From positions 1 to 64,000 of the forward strand of contig NZ_PNNA01000028.1 of NCBI RefSeq assembly GCF_013823965.1: a DNA stretch of 64,000 nt, read 5' to 3'. Position 1 is the first letter of the stretch, and each line of letters starts with the position of its first letter. Of the stretch, positions 54,481-63,471 are shown piece by piece. The notes beneath the pieces are model-generated. The model saw nothing but the letters and a program-made list of their open reading frames with translations. It was not told where the DNA came from and did not search any database. The translations under genes were made by a program, and so were the position numbers. Source of the stretch: Flavobacterium sp. (GTDB lineage Bacteria; Bacteroidota; Bacteroidia; Flavobacteriales; Flavobacteriaceae).

Positions 54481-56706
54481 ATGTTTCAAATGCGAATTTT
54501 TATTTTGTTGTTGTTTTTGTTGAATTCTTTCAGCAATAATTTATTTGCACAAACAAAAACTCCCACCAAGCCAGAAATCAAAAAATTAGCCAAGGAAGCT
54601 GTTGTTTACTTGAATAATGCCAATTTTGAAAAATCAATATCGTTGTCCAGACAGGTGCTGCATTATGCCACCAGCATCAAGGATGATTATCTTATAGCCG
54701 TTTCCTACAACACCCTTGCCGCAAATCTCGACGAATTGTCTGAATTTGACAAAGCTATTTTGTATTATAACAAAGGCTTGTTTTATGCCAATAAAACCAA
54801 TAATGACACCATAAAAAATTGGATAAACAACAATTTGGGCAATGTCTATTGTTTTGAAAAAAAGCAATATGAAAAAGGAATCAGGCATTATAAAAAATCT
54901 CTCGAATACAGTCAAAAGGCAGCAGACACCAGCCAGATTGTTTTTACAAAATTAAACATCGCCTGGGTCTATTTTGACATAGGTCATTTTGACGAAGGAT
55001 TTCCCTATTTAAAGTTTATCAATACCTATCATCCAAAATTTGGCGACAAATCGACAATTGTTGTCTTGAACATGCTCAATGGGATGTATTTTGGTTCTAA
55101 AGGTGAAAATCAAAAAGCGGAATCCTATTTTTCAAATGCCATAAAATTAGGAAATTTGGAAGGCACAAAATCAGATTTGTCCTATTCGCATCAAGAGTAT
55201 TCCAAGTTTTTATTGAAGAACGGCCGGTATAAAGAAGCATATGAAAACTTGGCGCTTTACAATACAATAAAAGAAGAACTTTATAACCAAGAAAAACTGA
55301 AAAAGGCCGATATAGCTGGAGTTCATCTGGAATTGGACGAATACAAAAGGGAGGTTGATAAAATTGAAGTCGAGAAAAATTTGCAAGCCCAAAGTTTAAA
55401 AAAATCCAAAATCATAGTGATTCTTTTTATTATTGCCTTGTTAGTCGTATTGATGCTGCTTTATTCAGTATACAAAAACTACAGCTTCAAGAAAAAAGCA
55501 AATCAAGAACTTACCATTGCCAACGAAGAATTAATTATTGCCAAAGAAAGAGCAGAAGAAGCTTCCTTGTTAAAAACACAATTTGTGTCGACGATGAGTC
55601 ACGAATTGAGGACGCCATTATATGGTGTCATTGGCATCACGAATATGCTGTTGGACGAACATAAAGAACTGGCCAATAGTCCCCATTTAAGTTCCCTGAA
55701 ATTTTCAGCCCGGTATTTGTTGTCGTTGGTCAATGATATTCTGCACATCAATAAAATTGAAGAAAACAGGATTGTCCTTGAAAGTGCGGCATTCAATGTT
55801 TCTGACGAAATTATCATGATTAAAAATTCGCTCTCGTTCATAGCCCAAAACAATAATGACACCATAATTGTAGCGGTAGATCCTGACATACCTGAATATT
55901 TAATTGGAGACAAATTAAGACTTTCCCAAATTTTAATGAATTTAGTGAGCAATGCTTTGAAATTTACAAAAAACGGAGAAATTAAAATTACTGCCAATCT
56001 GGTAAAAGTAGAAAATAAATCACATTATATTGAATTTCAAGTCAAGGATAACGGCATAGGAATCGCCGCCGATGATCAAGATAAAATTTTTGAAAAATTT
56101 GTCCAAGTTGGAAGAAATGAAAATGACTATCAAGGAACAGGACTTGGATTAGCCATCGTAAAACGATTGGTAACATTGTTCAATAGCAATATTTCACTTG
56201 AAAGCGAAGTAGGAGCAGGAACCACATTCAAATTTACGATAGCTTTTGATTACGATCCAGATAAAACAAACGAAATCATTAACAGTATCAAGGTCGATTT
56301 GACCTCAAGCCAAATATTTAAAATATTGGTGGTCGAAGACAACAAAATCAACCAAACCGTCACAAGAAGAATCATAGAAAAAAATAATTGTAGTTGCGCC
56401 ATAGTCAACGATGGATTTCAAGCAATTGAAATATTGGAAAAGGAAACTTTTGATATTGTTTTGATGGATATAAACATGCCCATGATGAATGGTTTTGAAA
56501 CCACCAGAAAAATTCGTCTTAATGGAATAAAAACGCCAATTATCGCTTTGACGGCATTTGCCAAAGATGAAATAACCGAAGAAGCTATTTCGGCCGGCAT
56601 GAATGACATAATCATAAAACCTTTTGAACCATTGAAATTATTCAAGGTAATTAACGATCAAATAAATAAAGCAAGAAAGGCAGAAGCAGCATTGCCTATT
56701 GCATAA
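54481..56706 (+). CDS. Hybrid histidine kinase-response regulator with TPR sensor region
   Basis: A membrane signalling protein. An N-terminal signal or anchor (MRIFILLLFLLNSFSNNLFAQ, the second ATG is 9 bases in) leads to a TPR region (about 30-290; ALYNTIKEELYN, SDLSYSHQEYSKFLLKNG). A membrane helix follows near 316-336 (IIVILFIIALLVVLMLLYSVY), then a HisKA domain with phospho-His374 in TMSHELRTP, an HATPase domain (NALKFTKNGEIKI, GTGLGLAIVKR) and a C-terminal receiver with phospho-Asp663 in LMDINMPMMNGFE. No DNA-binding output follows, so its target protein is elsewhere. 741 residues. Confidence 0.9.
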   Translation: MFQMRIFILLLFLLNSFSNNLFAQTKTPTKPEIKKLAKEAVVYLNNANFEKSISLSRQVLHYATSIKDDYLIAVSYNTLAANLDELSEFDKAILYYNKGLFYANKTNNDTIKNWINNNLGNVYCFEKKQYEKGIRHYKKSLEYSQKAADTSQIVFTKLNIAWVYFDIGHFDEGFPYLKFINTYHPKFGDKSTIVVLNMLNGMYFGSKGENQKAESYFSNAIKLGNLEGTKSDLSYSHQEYSKFLLKNGRYKEAYENLALYNTIKEELYNQEKLKKADIAGVHLELDEYKREVDKIEVEKNLQAQSLKKSKIIVILFIIALLVVLMLLYSVYKNYSFKKKANQELTIANEELIIAKERAEEASLLKTQFVSTMSHELRTPLYGVIGITNMLLDEHKELANSPHLSSLKFSARYLLSLVNDILHINKIEENRIVLESAAFNVSDEIIMIKNSLSFIAQNNNDTIIVAVDPDIPEYLIGDKLRLSQILMNLVSNALKFTKNGEIKITANLVKVENKSHYIEFQVKDNGIGIAADDQDKIFEKFVQVGRNENDYQGTGLGLAIVKRLVTLFNSNISLESEVGAGTTFKFTIAFDYDPDKTNEIINSIKVDLTSSQIFKILVVEDNKINQTVTRRIIEKNNCSCAIVNDGFQAIEILEKETFDIVLMDINMPMMNGFETTRKIRLNGIKTPIIALTAFAKDEITEEAISAGMNDIIIKPFEPLKLFKVINDQINKARKAEAALPIA

Positions 56707-56720
56707 GTGGCATAAAAAAC

Positions 56721-56761
56721 AAAACCATTTGAAACAATTTCTTATTCCAAATGGTTTTTTT
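56721..56761. terminator. Terminator between the hybrid kinase and hsp20
   Basis: AAAACCATTTG pairs with CAAATGGTTTTT around a 16-base loop; convergent genes on both sides. Confidence 0.75.
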
Positions 56762-56790
56762 AAAGGCAATAGGAACGATAAAAACTATTT

Positions 56791-57258
56791 TTATTTGATA
56801 GGTATATTTTTTAGCGTTCTTTTTTTGGCACTTTCTTTTTTTCCAATGACAACGTGAAGTATGCCGTCTTTATAGTTCGCTTCAATTTTGTCCTCATTGG
56901 CAGTTTCAGGTAAAGTAAAAGTTCTACTAAAAGATTGGTAATTGAATTCTTTTCTGATATAGTTGTCTTTTTTCCTTACTTCTTCTTTTTCTTCTTCTTT
57001 TTCTGAAGAAATCATGAGCACATCATTGTCGATTTCAACTTTGAAATCTTCTCTTTTCATTCCTGGTGCTGCTAATTCCACTTCAATGTTGGTATCTGTT
57101 TCTTTTAAATTTACGGATGGTAGATTGCTGCCTATCGATGCAAAATTTTTATCAGTCCAGTCAAATAAATCTCTTGTAATAAAATCATCAAAAAAGTTGT
57201 TAACTGATTTGTTTGCCAATGACGGAAATAATCCGCCTCTTTTAACTAAAGTTTCCAT
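56791..57258 (-). CDS. Hsp20/alpha-crystallin family small heat shock protein
   Basis: A cytoplasmic holdase chaperone that binds unfolding proteins. 155 residues with an N-terminal flexible part (LFPSLANKSVNNFFDDF) and the alpha-crystallin domain: NLKETDTNIEVELAAPGMKREDFKVEIDNDVLMIS, then KEFNYQSFSRTFTLPETA and the dimer/edge strand KDGILHVVIGKKE. A typical C-terminal IxI-type motif is present as KNIPIK. Its promoter region lies in 57259-57380 but I could not mark a -7 box. Confidence 0.93.
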   Translation of the reverse strand: METLVKRGGLFPSLANKSVNNFFDDFITRDLFDWTDKNFASIGSNLPSVNLKETDTNIEVELAAPGMKREDFKVEIDNDVLMISSEKEEEKEEVRKKDNYIRKEFNYQSFSRTFTLPETANEDKIEANYKDGILHVVIGKKESAKKRTLKNIPIK

Positions 57259-57380
57259 AATTTTGAATATTTAATTGTTATAATTTACTTTCATAAAATT
57301 AGTAAAAACTGGTCGAAATTAAAATCAATATAACAAATAATTAACTCGTAAAACACTGATAACAAGAATTTTATTAATAA

Positions 57381-57422
57381 AAAAAGCGTCTTTTAGCAAC
57401 AAACTAAAAGACGCTTTTTTTT
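57381..57422 (-). terminator. Rho-independent terminator after the DEAD-box helicase
   Basis: Perfect 16-bp stem (57381-57396 and 57404-57419, loop CAACAAA) with T-rich ends; ends the minus-strand helicase transcript. Confidence 0.85.
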
Positions 57423-57449
57423 ATTAGGACAATCCTGAAATCTATTCAA

Positions 57450-58703
57450 TTAATACCATCGTTTTTTATTCTGTTTTGAAGCGTTTGATTTTCTTGATTT
57501 GTGTGCTCCACCACTTCTGTTTGAATTTTTTGTTGCCGAAGCGGGAGCTGTTTCCGGACTTCCGGAATGCCAAGGATAAGGATGGTCGCTTACGATTTTC
57601 ACGTCTACTTTAATTAGTTTCTGGATGTCTTTCCAGTATTGGTGTTCATCTTTACCGCAAAAAGAAATGGCAACACCTTCATTTCCGGCGCGACCCGTTC
57701 TGCCTATTCGGTGAACATAGGTTTCGGGAATATTGGGCAAATCAAAATTGATTACAAACGGCAATTGGTCAATATCGATGCCACGAGCCGCAATATCGGT
57801 TGCCACGAGGACTCCAACTTCTTTGTTCTTGAAAGCATCCAAAACGCGTTGTCTGGCATTTTGTGATTTGTCGCCGTGAATGGCCTCGGCGGCAATGTCT
57901 TTTTTGCGCAAAGCTTTCACCACATTGTCTGCGCCGTGCTTGGTTCTCGAAAAAACCAATACATCCGATAAATTTTCGTTTTTGATTAAATGATGCAACA
58001 GGTTTCTTTTTTCGCCTTTTTCGACAAAATAAACGCGTTGTTCCACACTTTCGGCGGTTGACGATACTGGCGAAACTTCCACTTTTGCAGGATCTTTCAA
58101 GAACATTTCTGCCAATTCTCGAATGGCAATCGGCATTGTTGCAGAGAACAAAAGCGTTTGCCTGTTTTTTGGCGTAAGCTTTACAATTTTTTTGACATCG
58201 TTTATGAATCCCATATCCAGCATTTGATCCGCCTCGTCAAGAACCAAGGTGTGTAAATGGTCTAAATCTATGAAACCTTGTTTGTGCAAGTCAAGCAATC
58301 TTCCGGGCGTGGCCACAAGAACGTCAACTCCTTTTCGCAAAGCATCGACTTGGGGAACTTGAGAAACTCCACCGAAAATAGTTAGTTGTACCAAGTTGGT
58401 ATATTTGCCGTAGGTATCAAAACTTTGGCCAATTTGTACTGCCAATTCTCGAGTGGGAGTCACGATTAGCGCACGGATTTCCTTGGCTTTTTTTGATGAA
58501 CCCACAATTCGGTGCAATTGATGGATAATTGGAATAGCAAATGCTGCTGTTTTTCCTGTGCCTGTCTGGGCACAACCTATCAAATCTCTTCCTGCCAAAA
58601 CCAGAGGAATAGATTGTTCTTGAATGGGAGTGGGTTGGGTGTAGCCTTCTTCAAATACGGCTTTTTGTATACTTTTTGAGAGTGATAAATCTTCGAATAA
58701 CAT
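57450..58703 (-). CDS. DEAD-box RNA helicase (RhlE-like)
   Basis: An ATP-dependent RNA helicase used in ribosome assembly or cold adaptation. I start at MLFEDLSLSKSIQKAVFEEGYTQPTPIQEQSIP (58703) because the longer open frame begins beyond the -7 box. Motifs: Q-motif as above, Walker A AQTGTGKTAAFAIP, motif Ia PTRELAVQI, DEAD box LDEADQMLDMGF, motif III SAT, RGIDIDQLPFVINFDLP and HRIGRTGRAG. The C-terminal tail is basic and rich in Ser and Lys (SGGAHKSRKSNASKQNKK), an RNA-binding extension. 417 residues. Confidence 0.94.
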   Translation of the reverse strand: MLFEDLSLSKSIQKAVFEEGYTQPTPIQEQSIPLVLAGRDLIGCAQTGTGKTAAFAIPIIHQLHRIVGSSKKAKEIRALIVTPTRELAVQIGQSFDTYGKYTNLVQLTIFGGVSQVPQVDALRKGVDVLVATPGRLLDLHKQGFIDLDHLHTLVLDEADQMLDMGFINDVKKIVKLTPKNRQTLLFSATMPIAIRELAEMFLKDPAKVEVSPVSSTAESVEQRVYFVEKGEKRNLLHHLIKNENLSDVLVFSRTKHGADNVVKALRKKDIAAEAIHGDKSQNARQRVLDAFKNKEVGVLVATDIAARGIDIDQLPFVINFDLPNIPETYVHRIGRTGRAGNEGVAISFCGKDEHQYWKDIQKLIKVDVKIVSDHPYPWHSGSPETAPASATKNSNRSGGAHKSRKSNASKQNKKRWY

Positions 58704-58748
58704 ATAATTGGTATTAAATATCCTGTGTAAAGTACACGGATAGTTTTG

Positions 58749-58756
58749 CAAAGATA
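58749..58756 (-). promoter_or_regulatory. Promoter -7 box for the DEAD-box gene
   Basis: Reads TATCTTTG on the minus strand with a leader of about 40 bases to the start at 58703. Confidence 0.6.
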
Positions 58757-58820
58757 GGTTTATTTTTTTTTGATGAATATTAGTTTGGCGTCCTTGGCAA
58801 TCAAAAACAAGATTAATCCG

Positions 58821-59864
58821 CTATAATTCGCCAATTTGGTTGTTTGATTTTATGAAATCAGTCACCAAATAACCTATAAGTTTTCCAATTAAATGATTGT
58901 TTTTTCCTTCGGCAAGGTCAGGGGCTCCTTCACAAATATGAAGGTAGGCGGCGTTTTTGTTTTTTCCGAAAAAAGTAACAAATTGCCTCAATTCTTCAAT
59001 AGAAAAACCACTTAACGTCATGGCACTACTGGCAATATTAGGAATCGCGTCAAGATCGATTTCAATTCCAAAACAATCATTTTGGATAAATTCGGATGCC
59101 ATAACGAGTTCTTGGTTGAATTCTTTTTCTTTTCTTATGTTAATGCTGTCATAGGTGGCATAACGCACGCGGTCATCTGTTTTTTTTATGATGTCCAAAA
59201 CGCTTTTCGAAGTGTAATTTTCGTGTAAGCCAAAAATAAAATATTTTTTTAAAAAACCTTCTTCAAAAGCATAAGAAAAACCGTTTCCGCTATGTCTTCC
59301 TTCGAGAATCCTGAAATCAGAATGCGCATCAAAATTAATGGCATTGATGGCTTTTCCTTTGGCAAGTGCAGTTCCTTTGATGTTTCCATAGGAATTGTTG
59401 TGGCCGCCGCCAATGACAATGGGAGTTTTACCAGATTTAATGATGTTAAAAATAATATGTGAAACTTCCTTGTCAATTCTTTCAACCAGTTGGCTCAGTT
59501 TTGTACGATCATTGACATCATTAAAATTAAGATGTTTCACCTCTTTCATCTCCTCACATACATTTAAATGCCCCAAAACAAGAATCTGGCTGCCTTTACA
59601 AAAACGATTGTGCTGGATGTTGGCAATACTTCCTATGGCACTTTCCCATGCCGATGCGGCTCCAGGTCTACCAAAATTAGCTCGTACGCCTATGTCTTCC
59701 GGTATGCCAAACAATACATATTTTGCTTCCGAAGTTTTTAAAAATGTTGCAGGATCTATTCCCTTTGGAATAGTCATCATTTTCTCGCCAAATTTTATTT
59801 CGCCACTTCTGTGGTTGGTTACTTTTGCAAGGTCATTTATTGTAAAAGGAATGAGTTTTTCCAT
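58821..59864 (-). CDS. hutG: Formimidoylglutamase (arginase superfamily), histidine degradation
   Basis: Hydrolyses N-formimidoyl-L-glutamate to glutamate and formamide, the last step of histidine breakdown. 347 residues with arginase-fold Mn ligands: VIGGGHNNSYGNIKG, NFDAHSDFR and EIDLDAIPNIASSAMTLSGFS. Arginase/ureohydrolase members look similar, but the presence of hutI nearby supports the hut role. A gene for an unrelated membrane protein lies between it and hutI. Confidence 0.88.
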   Translation of the reverse strand: MEKLIPFTINDLAKVTNHRSGEIKFGEKMMTIPKGIDPATFLKTSEAKYVLFGIPEDIGVRANFGRPGAASAWESAIGSIANIQHNRFCKGSQILVLGHLNVCEEMKEVKHLNFNDVNDRTKLSQLVERIDKEVSHIIFNIIKSGKTPIVIGGGHNNSYGNIKGTALAKGKAINAINFDAHSDFRILEGRHSGNGFSYAFEEGFLKKYFIFGLHENYTSKSVLDIIKKTDDRVRYATYDSINIRKEKEFNQELVMASEFIQNDCFGIEIDLDAIPNIASSAMTLSGFSIEELRQFVTFFGKNKNAAYLHICEGAPDLAEGKNNHLIGKLIGYLVTDFIKSNNQIGEL

Positions 59865-59880
59865 AAAATTTTATAATGTT

Positions 59881-59888
59881 CAAATATA
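59881..59888 (-). promoter_or_regulatory. Promoter -7 box for hutG
   Basis: Reads TATATTTG on the minus strand, 16 bases before the hutG start. A plus-strand TATATTTG (59890-59897) abuts it, giving a near-palindrome. Confidence 0.5.
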
Positions 59889-59930
59889 ATATATTTGGTT
59901 GAAATACGTTATTAGGTCATATTATATTAT

Positions 59931-59938
59931 TAAATTTG
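59931..59938 (+). promoter_or_regulatory. Promoter -7 box (TAAATTTG) for the coiled-coil membrane protein gene
   Basis: TAAATTTG, 20 bases before the ATG at 59958. Confidence 0.5.
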
Positions 59939-59957
59939 TAAAAAAATATTTTAAAAA

Positions 59958-60839
59958 ATGGAAGAGCAACAAAACAATTCAAGTTCAAGTCTAAAGGTAA
60001 TCATTGCCATTTTAGCAATCCTGTTAGCAGGAAGTTTGGTTTATATTTATAAAATTACAACCGATGCAAAACAAGTGCAAACTGAATTGACTAAAACCGT
60101 ATCTGAAAAGGATTTGGTAATGAAGGATTTGCAGGATTTAAAGGCCACATATGACGCAGCAATTGCAGAAAACACTTCAATGTCTGAGGAGTTGATCAAG
60201 GAAAGAGACAAAGTTGTAAGTTTAATGAACGATATTAGTAAATCAAAAGGAGATGTGTCAAAATACAAATCCCAATATCTTAAATTAGAAAGCAACATGA
60301 AGGTCTTGATGGCTGAAAATGAAAGCTTGAAAAAACAAAATACAGTTTTGACCACACAAAGAGACAGTACAATTGTTGTTTTGGGCGAATCAAAAAAATA
60401 CAATGAAGTATTGATAGGTCAAAACGAAGAATTGTCAAAAACAGTTGAAAAAGGATCGAAATTGACTGTTTTGAACATGAAAACTGCGGCCTACAAAATA
60501 AGAAGTTCCGGAAAACAAGTAGAAACAGATAGAGCCGGTAGAGTAGATGTACTTAGAATTAGCTTTACCATTGCTGAAAATCAAATCGCAAAATCGGGAG
60601 ATAAAGATTATTATGTTCAAGTAATTGACAGTAAAAACAATGTTTTGGGGAACAAACAAACGGTAAGTTTTGGCGAAAAATCATTAACGTATAGTTTTAT
60701 CACAACCGTTAAATACGAAAATAAAACAGTTCAAGTTTCACAAGATTTGCCAGGGAAAGATTTTGCAAAAGGAACTTATTTTGTAAATGTTTTCGACAAA
60801 GACGAGTTGGTTTCTAAAACCAGTTTTACTTTAAGATAA
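59958..60839 (+). CDS. Membrane-anchored coiled-coil protein, unknown function
   Basis: I do not recognise a named family. 293 residues: a short Ser/Asn-rich start, one membrane helix (LKVIIAILAILLAGSLVYIYK, about 12-32), a long coiled coil (about 33-165, with LTKTVSEKDLVMKDLQDLKA and SVLKKQNTVLTTQRDST style heptads), then a beta-rich globular C-terminal domain (ITVLNMKTAAYKIRSS..., VDVLRISFTIAENQIAKSGDKDYYVQVI, TSFTLR). The topology (short inside, long outside) suggests a periplasmic or surface structural role. Not part of the hut operon despite its position. Confidence 0.6.
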   Translation: MEEQQNNSSSSLKVIIAILAILLAGSLVYIYKITTDAKQVQTELTKTVSEKDLVMKDLQDLKATYDAAIAENTSMSEELIKERDKVVSLMNDISKSKGDVSKYKSQYLKLESNMKVLMAENESLKKQNTVLTTQRDSTIVVLGESKKYNEVLIGQNEELSKTVEKGSKLTVLNMKTAAYKIRSSGKQVETDRAGRVDVLRISFTIAENQIAKSGDKDYYVQVIDSKNNVLGNKQTVSFGEKSLTYSFITTVKYENKTVQVSQDLPGKDFAKGTYFVNVFDKDELVSKTSFTLR

Positions 60840-60860
60840 AAGTTTTAAGATTGATAAAAG

Positions 60861-60891
60861 GAAAGAGGAACAATTTGTTCCTCTTTTTTTA
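60861..60891. terminator. Bidirectional terminator between the coiled-coil gene and hutI
   Basis: AAGAGGAAC pairs with GTTCCTCTT with a T run; it overlaps the hutI stop codon. Confidence 0.75.
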
Positions 60892-62130
60892 TGGGAAAAT
60901 TTCGCCTTCAATAAAAATGGTGTCTATCAAATTACTGCCAAAAGCATAGGGTAATTGATAATAAGAAGAAACCGGTTTTGAGATGATAAGATTGGCTTTT
61001 TTGCCAATGGTGATGCTTCCGTGGCTAGCGGCGATTCCCATGGCAAAAGCTCCATTTATGGTAGCGGCATTGATGGCTTCCTCAGGAGTCATTTTCATTT
61101 TGATGCAAGCGGTTGAAACCACAAAGTTCATGTTGCCTGATGGAGTTGTGCCCGGATTAAAATCCGTAGCGAGTGCCAATGGCAAACCGGCAGTCATCAT
61201 TTTTCTAGCCGGCGTGTAAGGAATTCCCAAAAAATAAGAACACGAAGGCAAGGCAACGGGCATCGTTTCGCTGTTTTTTAAGGCTAGAATGTCTTCCGGA
61301 TTCATTATTTCCAAATGATCCACAGAAAGCGCTTTGTGTTTTATTCCAGCTTGTATTCCTCCAATGGTGTTGAATTGGTTGACGTGGATTTTTGGCTTTA
61401 AGCCAAAACGGATTCCAGCTTCCATAATTTGCTCCGTTTCGGTGACAGTAAAATAACCGGTTTCGCAAAACACGTCTATGAAGTCCGCTAATTTATTTTT
61501 GGCAATTTCAGGAAGCATTTTATTGATGATCAAATCAATGTATCCTTGTCGATTGGCTGCATATTCCATCGGAAAGGCATGTGCACCAAGAAAAGTGGCT
61601 TTTATGGTTATGGGATATTCTTTTGACAAGCGATTGATTACTCGAAGCATTTTCAATTCGCCGTCAACAGTAAGTCCGTAACCTGATTTTATTTCGACAG
61701 CGCCAGTTCCCAAGCGCATTATTTCTTCGAGTCGAACCTTGGATTGGTTGTAAAGTTCTTCTTCGGAAGTTTCGTTTAGTTTTTTGGCTGAATTTAGAAT
61801 TCCACCACCACGATGGGCTATTTCTTCATAAGAAAGTCCATTGATTCTGTCCACAAATTCCTGTTCGCGATTGCCGGCATAAACAATGTGAGTGTGGGAA
61901 TCACACCAAGACGGCAGCACTATTTTTTCATCGGCATCAATGCATTTTTCAGGATTTAGATTCTCTGGTAAACTCTCCATTGCACCAAAATCAGTAATCA
62001 AATCATTTTCAATTACCAAATAAGCATTTTTGATGGTGGGAAGCACGGCCATTTCAGCACCTGAAACCTTCGAAACCGAAGCGTCTCGAACTTGAAGTAA
62101 TTCCTTGATGTTGATGATTAGCGTTTTCAT
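60889..62130 (-). CDS. hutI: Imidazolonepropionase
   Basis: Hydrolyses 4-imidazolone-5-propionate to N-formimidoyl-L-glutamate in histidine degradation. 413 residues, amidohydrolase fold: metal motif WCDSHTHIVYAG, NGLSYEEIAHRGGGILNSA, AVEIKSGYGLT, LGAHAFP, KIHVNQFN and LATDFNPGTTPSGNM. It shares a minus-strand unit with the glutaminyl-cyclase gene 10 bases upstream. Confidence 0.93.
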   Translation of the reverse strand: MKTLIINIKELLQVRDASVSKVSGAEMAVLPTIKNAYLVIENDLITDFGAMESLPENLNPEKCIDADEKIVLPSWCDSHTHIVYAGNREQEFVDRINGLSYEEIAHRGGGILNSAKKLNETSEEELYNQSKVRLEEIMRLGTGAVEIKSGYGLTVDGELKMLRVINRLSKEYPITIKATFLGAHAFPMEYAANRQGYIDLIINKMLPEIAKNKLADFIDVFCETGYFTVTETEQIMEAGIRFGLKPKIHVNQFNTIGGIQAGIKHKALSVDHLEIMNPEDILALKNSETMPVALPSCSYFLGIPYTPARKMMTAGLPLALATDFNPGTTPSGNMNFVVSTACIKMKMTPEEAINAATINGAFAMGIAASHGSITIGKKANLIISKPVSSYYQLPYAFGSNLIDTIFIEGEIFP

Positions 62131-62140
62131 TTTATGAAAA

Positions 62141-63190
62141 TTACTCCGAAACCGTTATTTCGAACATTTTGTCCCAGTTTTTTCCGGTCACGAAAATGGT
62201 TTTAGTTTTCGGATTGTAGGCAATGCCATTTAATACTTCGGCTTCGGGATTTTTTACCAATTCTCTTAAAGCCGACATATCCAAGATTCCTTCGACGGCT
62301 CCTGTTGTAGGATTCACGATGGCTATGGCGTCTTTTTGCCAAACATTGGTGTATATTTTTCCGTTAATCCATTCCAGCTCGTTGATGCTAGGAATTTTGC
62401 TGCTTTCGGAATAGACATTTACGTAATCAATCATTTTTTGGGTGTCGGGATTCATTCTCCAAATCTTTTCGGTTTTGTCGGTTTGGTAAATGTATTTCCC
62501 GTCATTGGTCATACCCCAACCTTCGATGTCTTTGTCGTAGGCGAATGTTTTTTCGAGTTTCAAAGTATTGGCATTGTAAATAAAACCAGTTTTGTTTTGC
62601 CAAGTCAATTGATACACCTTGTTGTTGATGAACGTAATTCCTTCGCCAAAATATTTGGAATCAAGATCCACTTGCTGGAATATTTTTCCTGTTTTGTAAT
62701 CGTATTTTCTCAAGAAAGATTTACCGTTTAGGCCCGTGCTTTCATATAAAGTGTCTTTGTAAAATTCCAAACCTTCGGTAAACGAGCCAATGTCGTGAGG
62801 ATAAGTATTGACGATTTTGTATTTGAGTAATTTGGGTTGAATGTTGGAAACCAACTCGATTCTCGTTGAAGCTGGGGCATTTTCTCCATTATAATAGACT
62901 ACGGCTTTCAAGTTTTGGTAACCCAGTTTTTGGTTTTTTAATTCGAAAGATAATTTTTCAAGTCCTTTTTTTGAGCCAATTTTTGCGTCGTTCACGAAAT
63001 AAGCTACGCTATCCACTTCTTTTGAATTTGGATTTAAAATACCCAATTCAATATAGTCTTGGGGTAAATAATGTGCCTGAAATTTAGATTCGTCAAAACT
63101 AAATAGGGTAGAATCGATTTTTTTTGTGTCGCCACAACTTAGTATTGTAATTCCTAATAAAATGAAAGATAGGAAGTTATAATTTTTCAT
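62141..63190 (-). CDS. Glutaminyl-peptide cyclotransferase (plant-type, beta-propeller), lipoprotein
   Basis: Converts N-terminal Gln of peptides to pyroglutamate with release of ammonia. The 349-residue product begins MKNYNFLSFILLGITILSCG, a lipoprotein signal; the longer frame runs through the SRP RNA gene on the other strand and was rejected. A linker domain is followed by the family's five-bladed propeller: YPHDIGSFTEGLEFYKDTLYESTGLNGKS, FGEGITFINNKVYQLTWQNK, DGKYIYQTDKTEKIWRMNP and LNGIAYNPKTKTIFVTGKNW. Probably located in the envelope. Confidence 0.9.
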   Translation of the reverse strand: MKNYNFLSFILLGITILSCGDTKKIDSTLFSFDESKFQAHYLPQDYIELGILNPNSKEVDSVAYFVNDAKIGSKKGLEKLSFELKNQKLGYQNLKAVVYYNGENAPASTRIELVSNIQPKLLKYKIVNTYPHDIGSFTEGLEFYKDTLYESTGLNGKSFLRKYDYKTGKIFQQVDLDSKYFGEGITFINNKVYQLTWQNKTGFIYNANTLKLEKTFAYDKDIEGWGMTNDGKYIYQTDKTEKIWRMNPDTQKMIDYVNVYSESSKIPSINELEWINGKIYTNVWQKDAIAIVNPTTGAVEGILDMSALRELVKNPEAEVLNGIAYNPKTKTIFVTGKNWDKMFEITVSE

Positions 63191-63247
63191 AAAGTGTAAT
63201 TTTGATAATGCAATATACGACCTTATTTTATAGTCGCAAAGCTCTTG

Positions 63248-63255
63248 CAAAAATA
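63248..63255 (-). promoter_or_regulatory. Promoter -7 box for the glutaminyl cyclase-hutI unit
   Basis: Reads TATTTTTG on the minus strand and overlaps the -33 region of the divergent SRP RNA promoter. Confidence 0.45.
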
Positions 63256-63267
63256 TAAAATAGGTTG

Positions 63268-63275
63268 TATATTTG
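63268..63275 (+). promoter_or_regulatory. Promoter -7 box for the SRP RNA gene
   Basis: TATATTTG with TTG at 63245-63247 (20-base spacer), close to the consensus TTG-N19-TAnnTTTG; the RNA begins 5 bases after it. Confidence 0.65.
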
Positions 63276-63279
63276 CGCC

Positions 63280-63372
63280 GGCAAGTCCTACACGACCAGC
63301 TCCTGCAGAATCCCCCAGGATGGGAACATAGCAAGGGTAAGCGGTTGAGCGGTGCGATGTAGGTCGCTTGCC
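63280..63372 (+). ncRNA. ffs: Signal recognition particle RNA (small bacterial type)
   Basis: The SRP RNA that binds Ffh and directs membrane proteins to the translocon. A 93-base sequence starting GGCAAGTCCTACACGACC and ending with GATGTAGGTCGCTTGCC, whose ends pair (GGCAAG with CTTGCC; CCTACA with TGTAGG). The apical domain carries CCCAGGATGGGAACATAGCAAGGG, split here as CCCAGG, then GGGAACATAGCAAGG, matching the Ffh-binding loop of bacterial SRP RNA. It is followed by a T run (63374-63380) that can act as terminator. Boundaries are good to about 3 bases. Confidence 0.85.
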
Positions 63373-63384
63373 ATTTTTTTTATC

Positions 63385-63406
63385 ATTGCGAGTTACAAAG
63401 CAATCT
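63385..63406. repeat. Short imperfect palindrome resembling a dispersed repeat
   Basis: CATTGCGAGTTACAAAGCAATC; ATTGC and GCAAT pair. Similar CATTGCGAGG...AAGCAATCTC elements occur as dispersed repeats in flavobacteria from memory. Followed by a small hairpin ATCTTCC-TTAG-GGAAGAT (63421-63438). Confidence 0.4.
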
Positions 63407-63471
63407 TTTCAATATTATTTATCTTCCTTAGGGAAGATTTTTCTATTTTTACCCCAATCTAAATTCAAAAA

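Noticed and set aside
63191-63334. N-terminal extension of the glutaminyl cyclase gene
   Set aside because: It runs antisense through the SRP RNA gene and upstream of the promoter; the lipoprotein start at 63190 is clear.
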